A DNA stretch of 64,000 nucleotides from Desulfosarcina widdelii (GCF_009688965.1 NZ_AP021875.1:124001-188000); one strand, 5' to 3'; numbered from the stretch's first letter, positions 25,062-35,733 are shown. Notes: generated by a model not told the origin, from the letters alone. Program-made: numbers and translations.

Positions 25062-27353
25062 CTATCGTCCGGACGCTTTCCGGAAAGCGTCGGCAAAGGG
25101 GTTGTTGAAGGGCTTGGGACCAGCCGGCTTTGGGGGCTGGGGCGACTTTTTGGGGCCGGACGCCGGGCGTTTTTTCCGGGGAGTTTCGGCTTTGGCTTTC
25201 GACTGGGGTTTTTTGCCAGGATCGCTGCGCATGGACAAGGAGATCCGGTTGCGGGCCAGATCCACCTCCATCACCGTAACGGTGACTTTCTGCTGCACAC
25301 TGACCACATCGGAAGGCGTTTTCACAAAGCGGTCGCACAATTGGCTGATATGTACCAGCCCGTCCTGATGGACGCCCACGTCCACAAAGGCTCCGAAATT
25401 GGTGACATTGGTGACGATGCCGGGAAGTCTCATACCCGGCTGCAAATCCTGGATGGTGGACACATTTTCGTCGAAAGAGAAGTGCTCGAACGGTTCGCGG
25501 GGATCCCTTCCGGGCTTGGCCAGCTCTTCCAGGATGTCCGTGAGGGTCGGCAGGCCGATGGCATCGGAAACGTAGCGCGCAAGGTCGATTTTTTTGCGCA
25601 ATGCGCCGTCGGCCATCAGGTCGGAAACGCTGCAGTCCAGATCTTTTGCCATGGCATTAACCACTGCATAGCTTTCCGGGTGAACGGCGCTGGCATCCAG
25701 GGGATTGTCGCCATCCTTGATACGCAGGAAGCCGGCGCATTGCTCAAAGGCCTTGGGCCCCAGCCGTTTGACTTTTTTCAATGCATCGCGGCCGCTGAAT
25801 GCACCGTTTTCATCGCGGTAGGCGACGATGTTTTTGGCAAGCTGCGGGCCTAGACCCGAGACGTAGGTGAGCAACTGGACGCTGGCCCGGTTGACTTCCA
25901 CCCCGACGCCGTTTACGCAACTGACCACCACATCGTCCAGGGCCCCTTTGAGGGCAAATTGATCGACATCGTGCTGGTACTGGCCCACCCCGATGGATTT
26001 GGGGTCGATTTTGACCAGTTCCGACAAAGGATCCATGAGGCGGCGGCCGATGGAGACGGAACCGCGCACGGTGAGGTCGTGGTCGGGAAATTCCTGACGG
26101 GCGGTTTCCGAGGCCGAGTACACCGATGCGCCGCTTTCGTTGACCATGATCACCGAAATCGACCGGGCGTCCACCAGGGCCTCTTTGACAAACGCCTGGG
26201 TTTCCCGCCCGGCGGTTCCGTTGCCCACGGCCACCGCTTCGACAGCGAACTTTTTGCACAAGGTGGCCACGGTTTGCCTGGCGGCGTCGGCCTGCTTTTG
26301 GGAGCCATGGGGATAGATGGTGTCGTTGTGCAGGAGCTTGCCCTGGCGGTCCAGGCAGACCAGCTTGCAGCCGGTGCGAAATCCCGGATCGAGGCCCATT
26401 ACCCGTTTGGCGCCCAGGGGGGAAGCCAGCAGCAACTGCCGCAGGTTTTCGGAAAAGACGCGGATGGCCTCCGCATCGGCGCGCTCTTTTAGGCGGACGC
26501 GGACCTCGGTTTCCATGGAGCGGGACAACAGGCGCTTGTAGGCATCCTGGGCCGCCAGGCGCACCTGCTCGGCATCGGGGCCTTCGCCGGTAACGAAGCG
26601 ATCTTCGCAAATGGCGATGGCCTGCTCCGCCGGCGGGGCAATGCTCAGGCTGAGGATCTCCTCCTTTTCTCCGCGGCGCATGGCCAGGATGCGATGGGAG
26701 GGTGAGGTTGCCACGGATTCTTCCCACTCGAAATAATCCTTGAACTTGGCGCCTTCCACCTCCTTGCCCTCGATCACCCGACTGTGGATGACGCCCTTCT
26801 CGAAGAAAAGATCGCGAACCCGTGAACGGGTTTCGCCGTCTTCGTTGATGGTCTCGGCAATGATGTCCCGGGCGCCGGCCAGGGCGTCCTCCACGGTTTC
26901 CACCGATTTTTCCGGATCCATGTAATCGGCGGCCAGGGTCTGGGGATCGGCGCCTTTTTGGGCCAGGATTGCCAGTGCCAGCGGTTCCAGGCCTTTTTCG
27001 CGGGCGATGGTGGCTTTGGTGCGCCGCTTGGGCCGGTAGGGCAGGTAGATATCCTCGATTTCGGTCATGGTTGCCGCGGCCAGCACCTGGTCCTTGAGTT
27101 CGTCGGTCAGATGCCCGTGCTGCTCGAGGGACTTGAGGATCGTATCCCGCCGGCTATCCAGTTCATCCAGTTGGGTCAGCCGGTCACGGATAGCCGTCAC
27201 GGCCACTTCGTCCAGACTGCCGGTGGCCTCCTTGCGGTAGCGAGAGATAAAGGGAACGGTGGCGCCGTCTTCCAGCAGACGGGCCACGGCCTGGATTCGG
27301 TCCGCCGTCAGGTTCATTTCAGCGGCGATGGTGGCGATGTGGGTCGGGTTCAT
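25062..27353 (-). CDS. tex: Tex-family RNA-binding transcription accessory protein
   Basis: The 763-residue protein has the Tex N-terminal helical domain, a YqgF-like RNase H fold ([18 protein letters not shown] at about residues 340-357), helix-hairpin-helix repeats ([20 protein letters not shown]) and an S1 domain ([20 protein letters not shown]). A Lys/Pro-rich tail follows. It binds RNA and is linked to transcription. I chose the ATG at 27353 ([13 protein letters not shown]) over 27440 because the longer version only translates the intergenic repeat. Confidence 0.94.
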   Translation of the reverse strand: MNPTHIATIAAEMNLTADRIQAVARLLEDGATVPFISRYRKEATGSLDEVAVTAIRDRLTQLDELDSRRDTILKSLEQHGHLTDELKDQVLAAATMTEIEDIYLPYRPKRRTKATIAREKGLEPLALAILAQKGADPQTLAADYMDPEKSVETVEDALAGARDIIAETINEDGETRSRVRDLFFEKGVIHSRVIEGKEVEGAKFKDYFEWEESVATSPSHRILAMRRGEKEEILSLSIAPPAEQAIAICEDRFVTGEGPDAEQVRLAAQDAYKRLLSRSMETEVRVRLKERADAEAIRVFSENLRQLLLASPLGAKRVMGLDPGFRTGCKLVCLDRQGKLLHNDTIYPHGSQKQADAARQTVATLCKKFAVEAVAVGNGTAGRETQAFVKEALVDARSISVIMVNESGASVYSASETARQEFPDHDLTVRGSVSIGRRLMDPLSELVKIDPKSIGVGQYQHDVDQFALKGALDDVVVSCVNGVGVEVNRASVQLLTYVSGLGPQLAKNIVAYRDENGAFSGRDALKKVKRLGPKAFEQCAGFLRIKDGDNPLDASAVHPESYAVVNAMAKDLDCSVSDLMADGALRKKIDLARYVSDAIGLPTLTDILEELAKPGRDPREPFEHFSFDENVSTIQDLQPGMRLPGIVTNVTNFGAFVDVGVHQDGLVHISQLCDRFVKTPSDVVSVQQKVTVTVMEVDLARNRISLSMRSDPGKKPQSKAKAETPRKKRPASGPKKSPQPPKPAGPKPFNNPFADAFRKASGR

Positions 27354-27470
27354 AGGGTTCTTTGAGTTTGTAGGATTTATTGAGTTTATTGGATTTGTCG
27401 GGTTGTGGCGGTAGGGGCGACCGGCCGGTCGCCCGTACAATCACAGTTCACAGTTCACCGATCACTCGGT
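27354..27470 (-). repeat. Composite intergenic element, copy 2 (topA/tex)
   Basis: Read on the minus strand it starts inside the last topA codons (GTGATCGGTGAAC including the TGA stop). It continues through the palindrome GGGCGACCGGCCGGTCGCCC (27415-27434) to an A/C-rich tail (AACCCGACAAATCC...AAAGAACCC) ending at the tex ATG. Part order and position match the copy between cinA and manC. Confidence 0.7.
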
Positions 27471-29737
27471 TCCTGCCGATGACGGCACTCCCGGTTGGGG
27501 CATACGTGCAGGGTGCCGTCCCGCTTGGTGGTTTTTTCCACCATGTAGGGGTTGCCGCAAACTGGACAGGGGATGGGGACCGGGCGGTCCCAACTGGCGA
27601 AATCGCATTTGGGATATCGGTTGCATCCATAAAAGATCTTGCCCCGCTTGGAAGACTTTTCCACGATCTCGCCGTCGCATCCATTTACGGGGCATTTCAC
27701 ACCGATGGGCTTGGCGTTGGGGCCGCCGTTCAAAGACTGGGTGTGCTTGCATTCGGGATATCCGCTGCAGGCCAGAAAATCGCCGTAGCGGCCCCGCTTG
27801 ACCACCATGGGTTTGCCGCACTTGTCGCAAACCTTGTCGGTTGGTTCGCTCTGCACCGGCGCCACCGGGGCGATAACGCCCTTCTCATTCCTTTCGTAAT
27901 CGCTGGAGTAGGTGCATTCGGGGTATCCGGAACAGGCCAGAAAATGGCCGTTTTTGCCCATCTTGATGCGCAGGGGATTTTTTTTGCACAAAGGGCAGGT
28001 CAGGTCAGTGGGCATGCCGACACCCTTGACGCTGAGCATGTTTTCACCGGCCTCTTCCAGTTTGCGGCTGAAAGGATCGTAAAACCGGTTGAGAATCGTC
28101 AGGGCCTCCACCTCGGCCTGTTCCACCCGGTCCAGGTCGCCTTCCAGGCGGGCGGTGAAATCGACGTCCAGGATTTCCGGAAAGTTTGCGATGAGCAGAT
28201 CGTTGACGATGAAACCCAGTTCCGTGGGCCTGAAGTATCGGTTGACCAGGTCCACGTAGCCCTTGTCCCGGATGGTGGACAGGATGGCGGCATAGGTGCT
28301 GGGCCGGCCGATGCCGTTTTCCTCGAGTTCCTTGACCAGGGACGCCTCGGAAAAGCGCGGCGGCGGCTGGGTGAAGTGCTGTTTGGGATCGATGCCCAAC
28401 AACTCCAGCGGCGATTTCTCCTTGAGTTCCGGAAGGGGCTGGCTTTTTTTGCTGCTTTCAGCTTCGTCGTCGGCGCTCTGATAAACGGCCAGAAATCCGG
28501 GGAACTTCACCGAAGAGCCGCTGGCGGTGAAGGTGTAGTCACCGGCGGCGATGGATAGGGTCTTCTGGTCGATCAGGGCCTGGGCCATCTGGGAGGCCAT
28601 GAAGCGCTGCCAGATCATGGTGTACAGGGCCAGTTGATCCCTGGACAGGTAACGTTTGAGTTTTTCCGGCGTATGATACACGGAAGTCGGGCGGATGGCC
28701 TCATGGGCGTCCTGGGCCTTGTTCTTGTTTTTGAAAAATCGCGGCTTGGACAGGGAGTAGGGCTGGCCGAACTGCTCGCGGATCAGGCTCAGGGCTTCTT
28801 CGGCGGCTTCGTCGGCGATGCGGGTGGAATCGGTACGCATGTAGGTGATCAACCCCACGGGTTCGCCGGGCCCCAGGTCGATGCCTTCATACAACTGCTG
28901 GGCGACCATCATGGTCTTTTTGGCGGAAAACCGCAGTTTGCGGATGGCCTCCTGCTGGAGCTTGCTGGTGATGAACGGCGGCTGGGGGTTTCGGCGCGTG
29001 GTGCGTTTGACGATTTTATCGACCAGAAAGCTGGCTGTCTCCAGGTCTTTCAAGATCGCATTGGCCGTGGCTTCGTCGGGAACTTCGATCTTCTCGTCGT
29101 TTTTTCGCACCAGCTTGGCGGCGAACGCCGGTGGCGCTTCGCCTTTCAAGTCGGCCGTGATCGACCAGTATTCAACCGGTTCGAAGGCCTGAATGGCCCG
29201 CTCCCGGTCGCAGATGATGCGTACCGCCACGGACTGCACCCGTCCGGCACTCAAGCCTCCTTTGACCTTGCGCCACAGCAGCGGGGAGATCTGGTAGCCC
29301 ACCAGGCGGTCCAGAATGCGGCGGGCCTGCTGGGCTTCGTACTTGTCGCGGTCCAGGTCCTGGGCCTTTTGCATGGCTTCAAGAATGGCCTTTTTGGTCA
29401 GTTCGTGAAACAGTACCCGGTGAAAATGGCGTCCCTTTTTTTTAAGGACTTCGGCCGTGTGCCAGGCAATGGCCTCGCCTTCGCGGTCCGGGTCGGGGGC
29501 CAGGTAGATCTCGGTCGCGTCGCCGGCCGCCGATTTCAGTTGGCTGAGTACCTTGGATTTGCCCGGGATGGTCCGGTAGTGTGGGGTGAAGTCCTTTTCG
29601 ATATCGATTCCCAGGTCTTTACTGGGCAGGTCCTTGATGTGGCCGACGGTCGCGGCGACATTGTAGTCGCTGCCCAGGTATTTCTTGATGGTTCGAACTT
29701 TCGTGGGGGATTCCACGACAACCAGGGGTTTACTCAC
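27455..29737 (-). CDS. topA: DNA topoisomerase I
   Basis: The 760-residue type IA topoisomerase has a Toprim domain at the start (LVVVESPTKVRTIKKYLG; DPDREGEAIAWH) and the active-site Tyr in YMRTDSTRI (about residue 297). Four C-terminal zinc-ribbon units follow: CPLCKK...CSGYPEC, CDKCGK...CSGYPEC, CPVNGC...CNRYPKC and CPVCGN...CPNREC. It relaxes negative supercoils. It is 19 bases downstream of dprA, and its stop lies inside the repeat element at 27455-27470. Confidence 0.95.
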   Translation of the reverse strand: MSKPLVVVESPTKVRTIKKYLGSDYNVAATVGHIKDLPSKDLGIDIEKDFTPHYRTIPGKSKVLSQLKSAAGDATEIYLAPDPDREGEAIAWHTAEVLKKKGRHFHRVLFHELTKKAILEAMQKAQDLDRDKYEAQQARRILDRLVGYQISPLLWRKVKGGLSAGRVQSVAVRIICDRERAIQAFEPVEYWSITADLKGEAPPAFAAKLVRKNDEKIEVPDEATANAILKDLETASFLVDKIVKRTTRRNPQPPFITSKLQQEAIRKLRFSAKKTMMVAQQLYEGIDLGPGEPVGLITYMRTDSTRIADEAAEEALSLIREQFGQPYSLSKPRFFKNKNKAQDAHEAIRPTSVYHTPEKLKRYLSRDQLALYTMIWQRFMASQMAQALIDQKTLSIAAGDYTFTASGSSVKFPGFLAVYQSADDEAESSKKSQPLPELKEKSPLELLGIDPKQHFTQPPPRFSEASLVKELEENGIGRPSTYAAILSTIRDKGYVDLVNRYFRPTELGFIVNDLLIANFPEILDVDFTARLEGDLDRVEQAEVEALTILNRFYDPFSRKLEEAGENMLSVKGVGMPTDLTCPLCKKNPLRIKMGKNGHFLACSGYPECTYSSDYERNEKGVIAPVAPVQSEPTDKVCDKCGKPMVVKRGRYGDFLACSGYPECKHTQSLNGGPNAKPIGVKCPVNGCDGEIVEKSSKRGKIFYGCNRYPKCDFASWDRPVPIPCPVCGNPYMVEKTTKRDGTLHVCPNRECRHRQEPSDR

Positions 29738-29756
29738 ATAACACCTCTTGTTTCGT

Positions 29757-30875
29757 TTATTTCAACGGCTTCGGATCGATGCCCGGAGCCAGGGAGAACT
29801 GTTTACCCGGATGCTGAACCGCCACCTGCTTCAGTTCGAGCTGTAGCAGCAGTCCGGACAACCGCCCCGATGCCATGGCCAGTTGCCGGGCCAGGCTATC
29901 GATGTGAATGGGGTCGGCTTCCAGTACCTCCATAACCTTGGCTTCCTCGTTCGTCAATGCCGGTATTTTCGACTGCACTGATGGAACCGGCTGCCGGTCG
30001 GGTGCCTGCATGTGCGCGAATTCTTCGAGCACATCCCCGGCGTGGGCCACCAGCTTGGCCCCCTGCTTGATCAGGCTGTGGGTGCCGACGCTTTTAAAGG
30101 AGTGGACATTGCCGGGCACGGCGAAGACCTCCCGGTTCTGTTCGGCCGCCAGCCGGGCCGTAATCAAGGAACCGCTGCGTCCGGTGGCCTCCACCACCAC
30201 GGTTCCGTGGCACATGCCGCTGATGATGCGGTTGCGGGCCGGAAAATGGTGGGCGTCGGGGCCGCTGTCCAGGGACAATTCGGTGATCACGGCGCCGTTT
30301 TCGGCGATTTGATGAAACAGGCACCGGTTCTCCCGGGGATAGATCCGGTCCAGGCCGGTGCCCAGAACGGCGACCGTTGTTCCGCCGCCGGCAATGGCAC
30401 CGGAATGGGCCGCGGTATCCACGCCCCGGGCCATGCCGCTGACGATGGTCACTTGGTGGGCGGCCAGATCCAGGCAGAGCCGGCGGGTGGTGGCAATGCC
30501 GTAGCCGGTGGCATTACGGGAGCCGACCACCGCAATATTCAGGTGACTATCCGGCAGCTCGCCGTAGATGTACAACACAGGCGGCGGATCCGGAATCCTG
30601 CGCAGCAAAGCGGGATATCGCCGGTCTGTCAGGGTGACCAGACCGTATCCTTTGTGCTGTAAGGCTTCCAGTTCCCGATCGATTCCATCGGAAGGCCGGC
30701 AGTGTCGAATGGCGGCCGCCAGGCGGGCATTGACCCCCTGAACCGCCATCAGTTCCGTTTCGCCGGCGGCCAACACGGCATCCGGCGATCCGAACTGCTC
30801 CACCAGGCGGCGGAAGATCAGATTGCCGACGCCTGGTACGCCCTTGAGGGCGAACCAGGGCCGCAGGGCGTCCAT
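29757..30875 (-). CDS. dprA: DNA-processing protein DprA
   Basis: The 372-residue protein has an N-terminal HhH-like region (GVPGVGNLIFRRLVEQFG), a Rossmann-like core with VVGSRNATGYG, VSGMARGVDTAAH and VLGTGLDRIYPREN, FPARNRIISG near residue 220, and a C-terminal winged-helix domain. It loads RecA on incoming single-stranded DNA in transformation. The start directly abuts the secF stop, so it is probably the next gene in the sec unit, and topA follows. Confidence 0.93.
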   Translation of the reverse strand: MDALRPWFALKGVPGVGNLIFRRLVEQFGSPDAVLAAGETELMAVQGVNARLAAAIRHCRPSDGIDRELEALQHKGYGLVTLTDRRYPALLRRIPDPPPVLYIYGELPDSHLNIAVVGSRNATGYGIATTRRLCLDLAAHQVTIVSGMARGVDTAAHSGAIAGGGTTVAVLGTGLDRIYPRENRCLFHQIAENGAVITELSLDSGPDAHHFPARNRIISGMCHGTVVVEATGRSGSLITARLAAEQNREVFAVPGNVHSFKSVGTHSLIKQGAKLVAHAGDVLEEFAHMQAPDRQPVPSVQSKIPALTNEEAKVMEVLEADPIHIDSLARQLAMASGRLSGLLLQLELKQVAVQHPGKQFSLAPGIDPKPLK

Positions 30876-31910
30876 CTATTTTCTCCGGGACTGCCAGGCC
30901 AGCAGAATGGGACTGGCAACGTAAATGGAAGAATAGGTTCCGACGAGCACGCCGACCAGCAGGGCGAAAGAGAAGTCGTGGATGATGCCGCCGCCCAGCG
31001 CGAACAGGGCGGCCACCACCACAAGGGTCGTCAGCGAGGTGAGGATCGTCCGGCTCAAGGTTTCATTGATGCTTTTGTTGACGATGGTGGTCATGGGCTC
31101 TTTATGATACTTCCGCAGGTTTTCCCGGATGCGGTCGAAGACGATGATGGTGTCGTTCAGGGAATAGCCGATGATGGTCAACAGCGCGGCCACGATGGGC
31201 AGGGTGAATTCTTTCCCGAAGATCGAAAAGAGGCCCACGGTAATGGTTACGTCATGGATCAGGGCAACGATGGCGCCCATGGCATATTTGAATTCGAAAA
31301 ACCAGAAGATGACCAGAGAAACTACCAGGGCGGCCAGCATGAGAAAGGGAACCGAGACGTCGAACAGCGACAGCACGTAAACGGCCCCCATGATGGCCGC
31401 TGCCACGATGCCGCTTTTGGCCCATTTTAACTCGAAGCGACCCGAGATGTAGACCGTGATGAAGAGCAGGGCGTAGAACATGGCGAAAAGAGCCTTCTCG
31501 CGCAGATCCTGGCCTACCTGGGGTCCGACCATTTCCACCCGGCGAATTTCCACCGGTACACCGGTAGCTGCCTTAAGGTGCTGTTCGACCCTTTCGGACA
31601 GTCCTTGCAGGGCCGTAGTGGTCACGTCCGTGCGAATCAGGTACTCGTTGTCATGGACCTGGCCGAATTGCTGAACGGCCGAAGCGGCGATTTCCATACC
31701 CTGCAGGCCCTTTTTGATGTCGTCGATGGTGACAGGCGCTTCGAATTTGACCTGAACCAGGGTGCCGCCGGCAAAATCGATGCCGTAGCGCGGCCCCCGA
31801 TGAACCACCAGCGTGGCGATACTGACGACGATCAGCACCAGCGAAAAGGTAAAGGCGAATTTGCGTTTGCCAATGAAATCGATGTTGATACCCGGTTTGA
31901 TGAACTGCAT
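30876..31910 (-). CDS. secF: Protein translocase subunit SecF
   Basis: The 344-residue inner-membrane protein has an N-terminal membrane segment (FAFTFSLVLIVVSIATLVV), the SecF signature DFAGGTLVQVKF, and five more membrane segments including GYSLNDTIIVFDRIREN (the conserved cytoplasmic loop). With SecD and YajC it uses the proton gradient to help late steps of protein export. It is 77 bases after secD on the same strand. Length is normal. Confidence 0.95.
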   Translation of the reverse strand: MQFIKPGINIDFIGKRKFAFTFSLVLIVVSIATLVVHRGPRYGIDFAGGTLVQVKFEAPVTIDDIKKGLQGMEIAASAVQQFGQVHDNEYLIRTDVTTTALQGLSERVEQHLKAATGVPVEIRRVEMVGPQVGQDLREKALFAMFYALLFITVYISGRFELKWAKSGIVAAAIMGAVYVLSLFDVSVPFLMLAALVVSLVIFWFFEFKYAMGAIVALIHDVTITVGLFSIFGKEFTLPIVAALLTIIGYSLNDTIIVFDRIRENLRKYHKEPMTTIVNKSINETLSRTILTSLTTLVVVAALFALGGGIIHDFSFALLVGVLVGTYSSIYVASPILLAWQSRRK

Positions 31911-31987
31911 GAATCCAATCCTTGAGATGGTGGTTTGCCGTTTTCGGCTTGGGAATTTACGCCTGCCTGGAAACGATCCCTTTCTGT

Positions 31988-33637
31988 TCAGATGCTGATG
32001 GTGCGAATCTTACGGCTGATCAGAAAATAATCGAATATGGCGCGGGTAAGAATCAGCGCGGTGAACAGGCTGGCCACCACGCCGAGGCTCAAGGTCACGG
32101 CAAAACCCTTGACCGGACCAGTGCCGAACTGAAACAGCACCAGGGCGGCGATCAGGGTGGTGACATTGGCGTCCATAATGGTCAACGTGGCCCGGTCGTA
32201 GCCGGAATCCACGGCTGCCCGCGGTGTTTTCCCCAGGGACATTTCCTCACGGATACGTTCGAATATCAAAACGTTGGCATCCACGGCCATGCCGATGGTC
32301 AAAATGATTCCCGCGATGCCGGGCAGGGTGAGGGTGGCGCCGAAACCGGCCAGGCCGCCGGCGATGAGCAGGATGTTGAGCAACAGGGCAAAATCGGCCA
32401 CCAGCCCCGAACCCTTGTAGTAGATCATCATGAACAGGACTACCAGGATGCCGCCCACGCACATGGAGAGCAGGCCCATGCGGATGGAATCGGTACCCAA
32501 AGAAGGGCCGACCGTGCGCTCTTCGAGGATCTGGACCGGGGCCGGCAGTGCGCCGGCGCGCAGCACGATGGCCAGGTCCCGCGCTTCCTCGGTGGTGAAG
32601 TTGCCGGTGATGCGGGCCTCGCCGCCGGCGATTTTTTCCTGGATGACCGGAGCCGAATAGACGTTGTCGTCCAGCACGATGGCCAGACGCTTTTTAACGT
32701 TGTCCGCGGTGATGCGCTCGAACAGCCGAGCCCCTTTCTTGTCGAACGTTATGGAGACGTAAGGTTCGTTGTACTGGCTGTCGATCTGCACCCGGGCGTC
32801 GGTCAGGTAGGCGCCGGTCAGAGAAGTGCGTTTTTTCACCAGATAGGGGGTTTTCAAGGCACGGTGAGTGGTCCGGTCCTCCTTGGTCTGGTAGAGGATT
32901 TCGCTGCTGGCGGGAAGGTTGCCGTCCAGTGCCGATTGTACGTCGTGATCCTCATCCACCAGTTTGAATTCCAGCAGCGCGGTTTTTCCGATCAGGTCCT
33001 TGGCTCGCTGGGTATCCTTGATACCCGGAAGCTGGATCAGAATGCGCCGTTCGCCCTGAATACGGATATCCGGTTCGCTCACCCCGAACTGATCGATGCG
33101 GTTGCGAATGGTTTCCAGAGCCTGGTCCACGGCGAGTTTGCGGATATGCTCGGTTTCCTTTTCGGGAATGTCCAGAACGATCTCAAGACGCTCATCCGTT
33201 TCGCTGCGGTCGGCGATGCGAAGGTCGGGAAACTCCTCGTCCAGCATCGCGTCGAACTTTTCAATGCTTTCCGTATTTTCCACCGTGACGGCCAGTTTGA
33301 CGCCTTCCACACGTTCGACGCTTCGATAGCGGATGTGCTCCTGGCGCATGAGACTGCGCATTTCCTGGCCGATGCGCTCGATGGTGTTTTCAACGGCCTT
33401 GTCCGCATCCACCTCCAGGGCCAGGTGCATGCCGCCCTGCAGATCGAGGCCCAGATTGATTTTCTTATGGGGCCACACACCGGGCGAAAAAGTCGGAATC
33501 ACATAGACGACGGCGGCCAGAATGACCGCCGCAATCACGATGAGCCTCCACGAAAGATTCTTCAACGCTTCTTTCCTTTCATGATCTACAAACCAAAGCC
33601 CCGGCCGCCGCTTCATGCCAGCGCCGACCGCAGGCAA
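31988..33637 (-). CDS. secD: Protein translocase subunit SecD
   Basis: The product has an N-terminal membrane segment (LIVIAAVILAAVVYVIPTF), DLQGGMHLALEV, a large periplasmic P1 domain, and a C-terminal membrane domain with GMAVDANVLIFERIREE. It partners SecF in proton-driven export. The ATG at 33637 gives 549 residues, but a TTG at 33565 (LKNLSWRLIV), preceded by AAAGGAAAG, begins right at the usual family start and may be the true start. It lies between yajC and secF. Confidence 0.94.
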   Translation of the reverse strand: MPAVGAGMKRRPGLWFVDHERKEALKNLSWRLIVIAAVILAAVVYVIPTFSPGVWPHKKINLGLDLQGGMHLALEVDADKAVENTIERIGQEMRSLMRQEHIRYRSVERVEGVKLAVTVENTESIEKFDAMLDEEFPDLRIADRSETDERLEIVLDIPEKETEHIRKLAVDQALETIRNRIDQFGVSEPDIRIQGERRILIQLPGIKDTQRAKDLIGKTALLEFKLVDEDHDVQSALDGNLPASSEILYQTKEDRTTHRALKTPYLVKKRTSLTGAYLTDARVQIDSQYNEPYVSITFDKKGARLFERITADNVKKRLAIVLDDNVYSAPVIQEKIAGGEARITGNFTTEEARDLAIVLRAGALPAPVQILEERTVGPSLGTDSIRMGLLSMCVGGILVVLFMMIYYKGSGLVADFALLLNILLIAGGLAGFGATLTLPGIAGIILTIGMAVDANVLIFERIREEMSLGKTPRAAVDSGYDRATLTIMDANVTTLIAALVLFQFGTGPVKGFAVTLSLGVVASLFTALILTRAIFDYFLISRKIRTISI

Positions 33638-33704
33638 GCCGGCAGTCGGAACAGGTCAGTAGTCCGGTGGCAAAGGGGCTTTCTATTGAAAAACGATGAG
33701 CTGC

Positions 33705-34085
33705 TTAGGATTTGCCGTTATCGTTTTTTTCTTTTTTATCCTTTTTGGCGGCTTTGGCGGCGGCCGGCGGAGAACTGCTCTGCATAATTCCGGAAACCGA
33801 TCCCCGGTTGACCTTCACCCGGACTTTTTCGGCAATTTCCACGGTCAGGGTGCTTTCCGACACGCCGGTGACCCGGCCGTGCAGACCGCCGCTGGTGATA
33901 ATGCGATCTCCGGTTTTCAGGTTTTCGATCATCTGTTTGTGTTCTTTGGTCTTTTTCTGCTGGGGACGGATCAGCAGAAAATAGAAGATGACGAACATGA
34001 GGATCAGTGGAATGAACGATGCAAAACCTCCCGATCCACCCTGAGCGGCGGCCCCGCCCTGTCCCATTGCGTAAGCGATATTCAT
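33705..34085 (-). CDS. yajC: Preprotein translocase accessory subunit YajC
   Basis: The 126-residue protein has one membrane segment (FIPLILMFVIFYFLLI) followed by RPQQKKTKEH, the YajC signature. TGDRIITSGGLHGRVTGV is its conserved beta-rich domain. A Gly/Ala-rich N-terminus and a Lys-rich tail frame it. It joins SecDF in the membrane. First of the yajC-secD-secF unit; AGGAGG precedes the ATG. Confidence 0.94.
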   Translation of the reverse strand: MNIAYAMGQGGAAAQGGSGGFASFIPLILMFVIFYFLLIRPQQKKTKEHKQMIENLKTGDRIITSGGLHGRVTGVSESTLTVEIAEKVRVKVNRGSVSGIMQSSSPPAAAKAAKKDKKEKNDNGKS

Positions 34086-34239
34086 TGGTAAACAAACCTC
34101 CTGTCAGAAATGATCGGCGGACGCCGGATCGTTTTGCCGATTTATTGTGCTGGCGTCACAACCGTTTCGGCTCGGGTTGAAAGTGGCGCTGGTATACTGC
34201 AAATCCCCTCCGCCGTCAATGGTTCTTGAACACGCGGCT

Positions 34240-35733
34240 TTAAACGGAGGGCGTCTCGGCGGCCTTGGCTTTGCGGTCGTAGACCACATCCATCTGGCCG
34301 GGGACCAAGTCATCCCGGGAGACGATGGTGATACCCAGGTCCCGTTTGATTTCCAGGTCGCTCAGTTCCCTGCGCTTGCGATTGAGCAGATAGTTCGCCA
34401 CGGGCGCCGGTAGGCCGGCGGTTACATGCCGAACCCCTTCTTTAAGGGTTTCCAACTTCAGCTTGCGCATGAAGCTCAGTCCCAAGGATTCCGTAGACGG
34501 TACCTGCCCCTTGCCGCCGCAGTGGGCACAGGTTTCCATGCTGCCGAAATCGATGGAAGGGCGCAGGCGCTGACGGGAAAGTTCCAACAGCCCGAACTTG
34601 GAAATCTTGCCGATTTTGACCCGCGCCCGATCCTGCTTCATGCTGGCGCGCAGGGTTTTTTCCACCTGGTTGCGGTGCTTTTGATCCCGCATGTCGATAA
34701 AATCAACCACGATGAGTCCGCCCAGATCGCGGATGCGCAACTGGCGGGCGATCTCCGCGGCCGCCTCCAGGTTGGTCATCAGTGCAGTCTCCTCGATATT
34801 TTTTTTCTGGGTGCCCTTGCCGGAGTTGACATCGATGGCCACCAGGGCTTCGGTGCGATCCAGCACGACCGATCCGCCGGATTTGAGCGCCACCCGGTTG
34901 CCGAAAAGGGTCGCAATCTGGTCCTCGAGCTGGAAACGGGTGAAAAGGGGCTTGTCCGATTTGTGGAACTTGACAATCTGGGTCTGTTTGGGGGCGATTA
35001 TATGGACAAAATTTTTCACCTCCTGGTGGACCGCTTCATCGTCGATGAGAATTTCTTTGATGTCCGGAGAGAAATGGTCCCGGATGGAACGCACCGCCAG
35101 GTTGCGATCCTTGTAAAGGGAACACGGGGCCTTGGCCTTCACGGCCCGGGCGGTGATGTTCTTCCACAGGCGCAGCAGGTACTGGACATCCTTGGCCAGT
35201 TTGGTCTTGGTGCAGCCTTGGCCGGCGGTACGGATAATGATGCCGAAACCGTCGGGCAGGTTGAGTTTGGAAACGATTTCCTTGAGGCGGTCACGTTCGG
35301 CTTCGTCTTCGATCTTGCGGGAAATACCGCGGCCGCTGCTCCCCGGCATGAGCACGGCATAACGGCCGGGCAGGGAGATAAACGTGGTGAGCATGGCCCC
35401 TTTTTTCATGATGGGGTCCTTGGTCACTTGCACCATTAGCTCCTGGCCGCGCTTTACCAGGTTCTGGATGGCTTTGGCGCTGGCCGGCGGATCCTGGAAG
35501 TAGTCGCTGTGGATTTCCTGTTTTTGCAGAAAACCGTGCCGTTCGGCGCCGAAGTCCACGAAAACGGCCTGAAGGCTGGGTTCGACGCGGGTGATCACTC
35601 CTTTGTATATATTGCTGTGCAGAATTTCATGCGCCGACGTCTCGATGTGAAATTCTTCCAGAAGGCTGTCCTTGACGATGGCGAGGCGAACCTCTTCCGA
35701 ATCTACCGCGTTAATGAGAATTTTTGTGGTCAT
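34240..35733 (-). CDS. rng: Ribonuclease E/G family endoribonuclease
   Basis: The 497-residue enzyme starts MTTKILINAVDSEEVRLAIV and has an S1 domain (IYKGVITRVEPSLQAVFVDF). The catalytic Asp pair is in VAIDVNSGKG and VVDFIDMRD, and a CAHCGGKG zinc-link motif lies near residue 405. It cleaves single-stranded A/U-rich RNA in rRNA maturation and mRNA decay. Size fits RNase G more than RNase E (no long C-terminal scaffold). The longer frame back to 36060 is rejected; the ATG at 35733 matches the family start. Confidence 0.9.
   Translation of the reverse strand: MTTKILINAVDSEEVRLAIVKDSLLEEFHIETSAHEILHSNIYKGVITRVEPSLQAVFVDFGAERHGFLQKQEIHSDYFQDPPASAKAIQNLVKRGQELMVQVTKDPIMKKGAMLTTFISLPGRYAVLMPGSSGRGISRKIEDEAERDRLKEIVSKLNLPDGFGIIIRTAGQGCTKTKLAKDVQYLLRLWKNITARAVKAKAPCSLYKDRNLAVRSIRDHFSPDIKEILIDDEAVHQEVKNFVHIIAPKQTQIVKFHKSDKPLFTRFQLEDQIATLFGNRVALKSGGSVVLDRTEALVAIDVNSGKGTQKKNIEETALMTNLEAAAEIARQLRIRDLGGLIVVDFIDMRDQKHRNQVEKTLRASMKQDRARVKIGKISKFGLLELSRQRLRPSIDFGSMETCAHCGGKGQVPSTESLGLSFMRKLKLETLKEGVRHVTAGLPAPVANYLLNRKRRELSDLEIKRDLGITIVSRDDLVPGQMDVVYDRKAKAAETPSV

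Noticed and set aside
31922-33787. Plus-strand frame of about 620 codons over secD
   Set aside because: Shadow of secD in GC-rich DNA; the residues are Gly/His/Gln/Asp-rich with no motif.
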